A stretch of 64,000 nucleotides of DNA, from contig JAPXFQ010000364.1 of the NCBI GenBank assembly GCA_028564705.1, forward strand, positions 1,302,001 to 1,366,000, written 5' to 3'. This document shows, piece after piece, positions 60,041 through 64,000 of the stretch. The notes beneath the pieces are model-generated. The model ran no database searches, was not told the DNA's origin, and worked only from the letters and a program-made list of their open reading frames with translations. This DNA is from Apricaphanius iberus. Taxonomy: Eukaryota > Chordata > Actinopteri > Cyprinodontiformes > Aphaniidae. The position numbers were made by a program, and so were the translations under genes. How positions within the stretch are numbered: position 1 is the first letter of the stretch; each line of letters begins with the position of its first letter.

Positions 60041-61149
60041 GTTTACTTTCTTTAAAATGAGGGCACAATTTATAACAAATTGAACATATTTCATAACAAA
60101 ATGAGCATTAAACAGATTAGGGAGAGCGTAAAATGATACTGTGGAGAGTAAAACAGGTATCACAAGCACAGAAATTTTGTAACAGGATGTATACAATCAC
60201 TTTTTTCCTCACATTTCAGAAATCTGTGCACTTTCACAAAACCTGTTTATTTATTCCCACACTTGCTTCTCTCATGTGTGCCTTATGGCTTCTGAGCGCT
60301 ATGCTCTCTCAGTTCTCCTGCTGCGCCCTCTCCAAATGTCCAAATTTCTCCAGCAGTGACGTCGCCATTCCAGACTAGATTAAACGATGCACGATTTTAC
60401 TTCCAGCGTTTCTGGTCTGCTTTTACTGATGAATAGAAAGAAAAGCATGCTCATTTTCTCAGAATCTAATTTAAGATTTGTGTGTAATTTCTTACAAAAT
60501 GAGCTGTTATTGTTACAGTGTAATTTTCTAATACAGAATGTAATTATTTATTTTAACCTATTTATTTCCAGACATTTGGAATCACACAACATTTCACTAA
60601 TGGAAGTAATCAGAATTCAGAAAGATGCTTAACCGAGAGGAAATCCCTGCATGCACTCTTTTTGCATCAGTGGTTAAGCTATACCAATCTGTCACTTCCA
60701 GTCTGTGTCCGGTGCAGTCACAGATGCACTCCATCCCTCTGTAACTCTTTAATGTGCTGTCAGCTCCAGATAGCGAAGTGCATTGGGTATGGTGTCCATG
60801 TCTGAGATGATGTTCAGATGTTCTCATTGGAATCTTTTTAATTTGGTTATTTACATTAATTTTGTGCATAAAGTGGAAAATGTTCAGAGTGGGAATAGGA
60901 ATCTGTCAAAAGGACTGATGGCCTTCAATTTTTTTGTCACATTAAATATACAATAAAAATGGTCATCCACAGAAAATATTTATTGGCAAGGACCAATGAT
61001 AAATGTTCATTGAAGGAAGGGATTGAAAGGATGAAGAGTCTGGAGAGATGTGTCAACGGAGGCTTAGGGCGTAGACTGCATGGGGGTGCTGCCCTTAGGG
61101 ATTTATCTTTCCCGAGCCTGCTCAGAAGCCCCCCACACAGAACCTGAAA
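60041..61149. other. Non-coding, nothing recognised
   Basis: No gene, RNA or bounded repeat could be supported. Confidence 0.35.
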
Positions 61150-61410
61150 GAGAGATGTTACGGGTGGATAAGACTATGAGGGGATGAAGGGATACAGAGA
61201 AGGAAGGGATGTGGGCATGAAGGAAAGGGATGTAGTAATGAGGGAGAGGATGAAGGGATGAAAGAGGAGATGAAAGGATCAGTGGATAAAAGAGGAGATT
61301 AAGTGATGAAAGGATGAGAAGATGAGGAGATGAAATGATGAGGAAATTAGGGAGGGGATGAATGGATGAGGGAAGAGATAGATGGGGTGAAACCATAGAG
61401 AGGGTCAGGT
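61150..61410 (+). repeat. Polypurine GATGA/GGGATGAA-rich imperfect repeat
   Basis: Nearly pure A/G with T, in short variable units such as GGGATGAA, GAGGAGATGAAA and GATGAGGA. Open frames on the opposite strand (Ser/Leu/Pro-rich) are by-products. Confidence 0.8.
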
Positions 61411-62370
61411 AGGGAGGGGTGTGAAACGATCAAGTCAGATGTGGAGCGATTAGGTAGGCTGGGGGATTAGGGATGCATTTCTAGGTGCGAGACGCCAGGA
61501 GGGTCGAGTTTGGATTGATTGCTGAGTGGGAATGGGGAGCTTGTTTCTACTCCAGAATCTGAGTTAAAGCTTCTATATTGAGTTTCCAAAAACAAATTAG
61601 CTTAAAAAATTTTTTTCATTAATCTTAACATCGTGCTAACACAGCATACCTATGAATATTTTATGAAGATTAAAAATAGAAATAATAAGTAAAGTGGTTC
61701 TGCTGCATTTGTATAAAAACCTCAGCCAATAACATGGCTCAGGCCGAATCCAACGATTTGACCTCTGGTTGTCTGACTCATCGAACCAGGGCTATTCTGC
61801 ATTTACTTGGCTTGCATGCAACCACATTCTGCAACAAACAAGCACTTGTGAGGTTCTCTGTTCAGTAATGTCAAGGAAGGAGAAACTGCTGGCTGCTATC
61901 ACTTCAACTTTGGGACAAACTACCACAGTTCCAGAAAGAAAAATGCCATTTGAAGTCAAGGAAAACAAAAGACGAGTTGGTGAACTGAAACTGGTGTTTT
62001 GTGCTATCTTGTCTGCTATGGTTGCATGTTCCCAAATCAGACGGGTGTAACCTAAGGGTGATAGCCGATGGGAGGGGTGAATGCTCTGTGACTGTGTTTA
62101 TGTTTTAAAGGAGAGATGACATGTTCTTCTCAGGCATACAGAGAAATTCTGTGGTATAGTACAACTATAATATTACCTTAAACCAATCTGAAAGTTCAAT
62201 AAATGATATATACTACCTATTAGAAATATAGCACTCATAACATCTCCTAACTGAATGCCTTGAAAATAGCTGCATGTCCCTTGAAAGAGCCTCAAACGTC
62301 CCCCCTTCCAAACGCTGTCTTCAATGTCATCACAACATTCTCAAAGCGGCAGCTCTAACGAGCCCAGCAT
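61411..62370. other. Non-coding, nothing recognised
   Basis: No feature could be supported. Confidence 0.35.
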
Positions 62371-62563
62371 GTGGAGCGCGGTTGTAAGTGGGGTCTAGTC
62401 TCCGAGCTGATCGCATTACGTGCTCTGCCTGGCCTCAGGCGAAGCTGGGACCGCTACAGCAGGAAATCCGTGAACAACGGCCCCTCACTGCGAATGCAAG
62501 CCCAATTCGAGGAGCCCGTTTCCCTCGTCGGTCCAAGCTTCGCCTGCCGAGTCACCAACCACA

Positions 62564-62659
62564 ATGCTGAGCGGCTGTCCATCTGTCTGCGCGGGATGTG
62601 CTGTGGTGGAGCCATTACCAGGCCGGGGTGGTGTTTACTCCTCCATAGAGGCTGTCCAG
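62564..62659 (+). CDS. Candidate short coding exon of unknown gene
   Basis: Within a GC-richer island (about 62340-62720), ATG at 62564 opens 32 codons (MLSGCPSVCAGCAVVEPL, then GRGGVYSSIEAVQ) ending exactly at a strong donor, CAG|GTGAGG, with GT at 62660. An overlapping 120-codon frame (62371-62733) crosses the donor. I do not recognise either product and no second exon is visible. This may be a first exon of the next gene, or chance. Low confidence. Confidence 0.25.
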
Positions 62660-62759
62660 GTGAGGAAGCCGTTCATGGCTCATTTTTGGCGGAGAGAGAG
62701 GGGCGCCTTTTGCTGCCACAGCAGCTCTTTTAATAGTCACCAACAAACCTCTTAAGAAC

Positions 62760-63190
62760 TTTCCTGTCTAAATTGTTTAATCTCTTTATAATTATTTTTT
62801 TATTAATGTGTATATATAGAAAACAGCTGGTGTCATGTAGCTTAGGGTGATTAGGCACAGTGTTTATCAGTATTTCCTCCATGTTGTGCTGATGCTCTGA
62901 TTTTGTGTCAGTCACAGCTACAGTACTGTTGGATCTTCAGTCTTCCAGACTTTTTTTTTTCCACAAGAAGGCATTGCGCATTTGTCAAAAATAACTAGGT
63001 ATATATTGATTTCCACAGGTTATAGCTGATTGCTTTTGACGATGTTCTGTTTTTGTGCTCAGGGAGCGGGTCAGGGAGGGCTTTGGAGAGACGAGGGTGG
63101 TAATCAAAATGTAGGGGCGTTGCTGGGAGGACTCAGGGCTTCAGCCTCAACATGGCAGCGGTGAGAGTTTTAAAAGATTACTCAAGCATA
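62760..63190. other. Non-coding, nothing recognised
   Basis: No feature could be supported. Confidence 0.35.
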
Positions 63191-64000
63191 CTAGTGATGG
63201 GAAGACCGACTCTTTTTACCGACTCGGATCATTTACTCTCGAACATTAAATTGAACGAATCTTAAACGAATCATTTAGTTCATTTTAACAGCAGGTGGCG
63301 CTGTTTCCCTCTTGTGGGCGTTGTAGTAAACAAGGCAGCGGTTCTCCAACGAATCATAATTCACAACCCCAAGTGACCCATTTACCGACTCATTCCTGTT
63401 ACTCTTAGCAACTAATTTCATTAGTAGAAATATTTATAGTTTATAATTAAATTTGTGGGGGGGGAAACACCCAGTAAAAAAACATTTCTGCTCTGGACTG
63501 GAAGAAAAACCCTGAGTACAAAACTCACATCACGAGAATAGCTCATTAGTTCACAGTAGTATAGCTCTGCTAACATGCTAACAGCACATTGAGTTACTCA
63601 CCCCTTCCTTTCCGAGAGCTAACCGAAGCTAGCTTGCAATGTCTGGTGCTGAATCGCTAGCGTGAACAAATCGCTCACTCCCGGCTCACAGCTCAAACGA
63701 GCTGAACGACTCATTCACCCCTCCTCCTTCCCGGCTCACAGCTCAATTCTCCACTACAATACAGAAGGCAACATGTTTTGTTTCACCTGACAATAAAAAA
63801 CAAAATGCCACAAGCAATTCGAAAACCTAGGAAAGCATATACACACCACAATAAAGTTATTTGTGTCCACGCTGCCATCATTGTTTAACAACGCGACAGT
63901 GACTAGGTAGGTGTCACGTGACAAATGAACGAATCTACTACTCCACACACAGTACACCCTGAGCTGTGAACGATGAACGAGGAGATCCGTTCAGTCCGAA
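63191..64000 (+). mobile_element. hAT-like transposon end, running off the window
   Basis: CTAGTGATGGGAAGACCGAC, then CTTTTTACCGACTCGG, and repeated CGAATC/GAACGA and ACGACTCATTC phrases resemble the terminal and subterminal repeats of a common fish hAT family whose ends start with a TAGTGATGGGA motif. Only the left end is inside the window; no transposase is seen. Confidence 0.6.

Overview
The window reads as nuclear DNA of a ray-finned (teleost) fish. It is AT-rich, intron-poor in visible coding sequence and crowded with repeat families typical of fish genomes: Tc1-like DNA transposons, tRNA-headed SINEs, LINE 3' ends, a sushi-type Ty3/gypsy chromovirus, hAT-like ends and GATA/TATC microsatellites. 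No operons, CRISPR arrays or prokaryotic signals are present.

Only one cellular protein-coding gene is clear: the large first coding exon of protocadherin-9 (pcdh9) on the minus strand at 19060-22158. It encodes the signal peptide, seven cadherin repeats, the membrane helix and the proximal cytoplasmic tail, and ends at a strong splice donor. Reading through that donor adds a short alternative tail. Positions 1-19059 lie downstream of this exon in the gene's direction and are most simply its next intron. Positions 22159 to about 23720 hold the probable 5' UTR, a candidate 5' intron with a four-run G tract on the sense strand, and a GC-richer promoter-like area.

From 25.9 kb rightwards the window is dominated by mobile elements, often nested. 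They are: a Tc1 relic cut by a solo LTR (25960-27620); a SINE next to a LINE 3' end (32560-33545); a full-length Ty3/gypsy chromovirus on the minus strand (34351-39849, target duplication GCTGA); a MITE copy (39971-40225); a degraded Tc1 (41416-42909); a 3.0-kb non-autonomous LTR element on the plus strand (43218-46228, target duplication AGACG) with an unrecognised repeat-rich ORF; LINE and Tc1 relics (50840-52860); LTR fragments (53082-53985); a SINE; a Tc1 element (55766-59597) interrupted by three different insertions; a LINE endonuclease relic; a polypurine tract; a possible exon near 62.5 kb; and one end of a hAT-like element running off the right edge.

The most interesting biology is in the two LTR elements. 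Each has a TATA box about 30 bp upstream of an 11-nt sequence whose exact complement begins one nucleotide beyond the 5' LTR, where a primer-binding site belongs. This is the layout of Tf1-type self-primed reverse transcription, in which the mRNA 5' end serves as its own primer in place of a tRNA. The larger element encodes Gag, protease, reverse transcriptase, integrase and a chromodomain, but carries two single-base frame breaks in pol. The smaller element keeps the cis signals without any recognisable enzyme, so it must have been mobilised in trans. Its ORF, built partly of 9-residue repeats, is the best candidate here for something undescribed.
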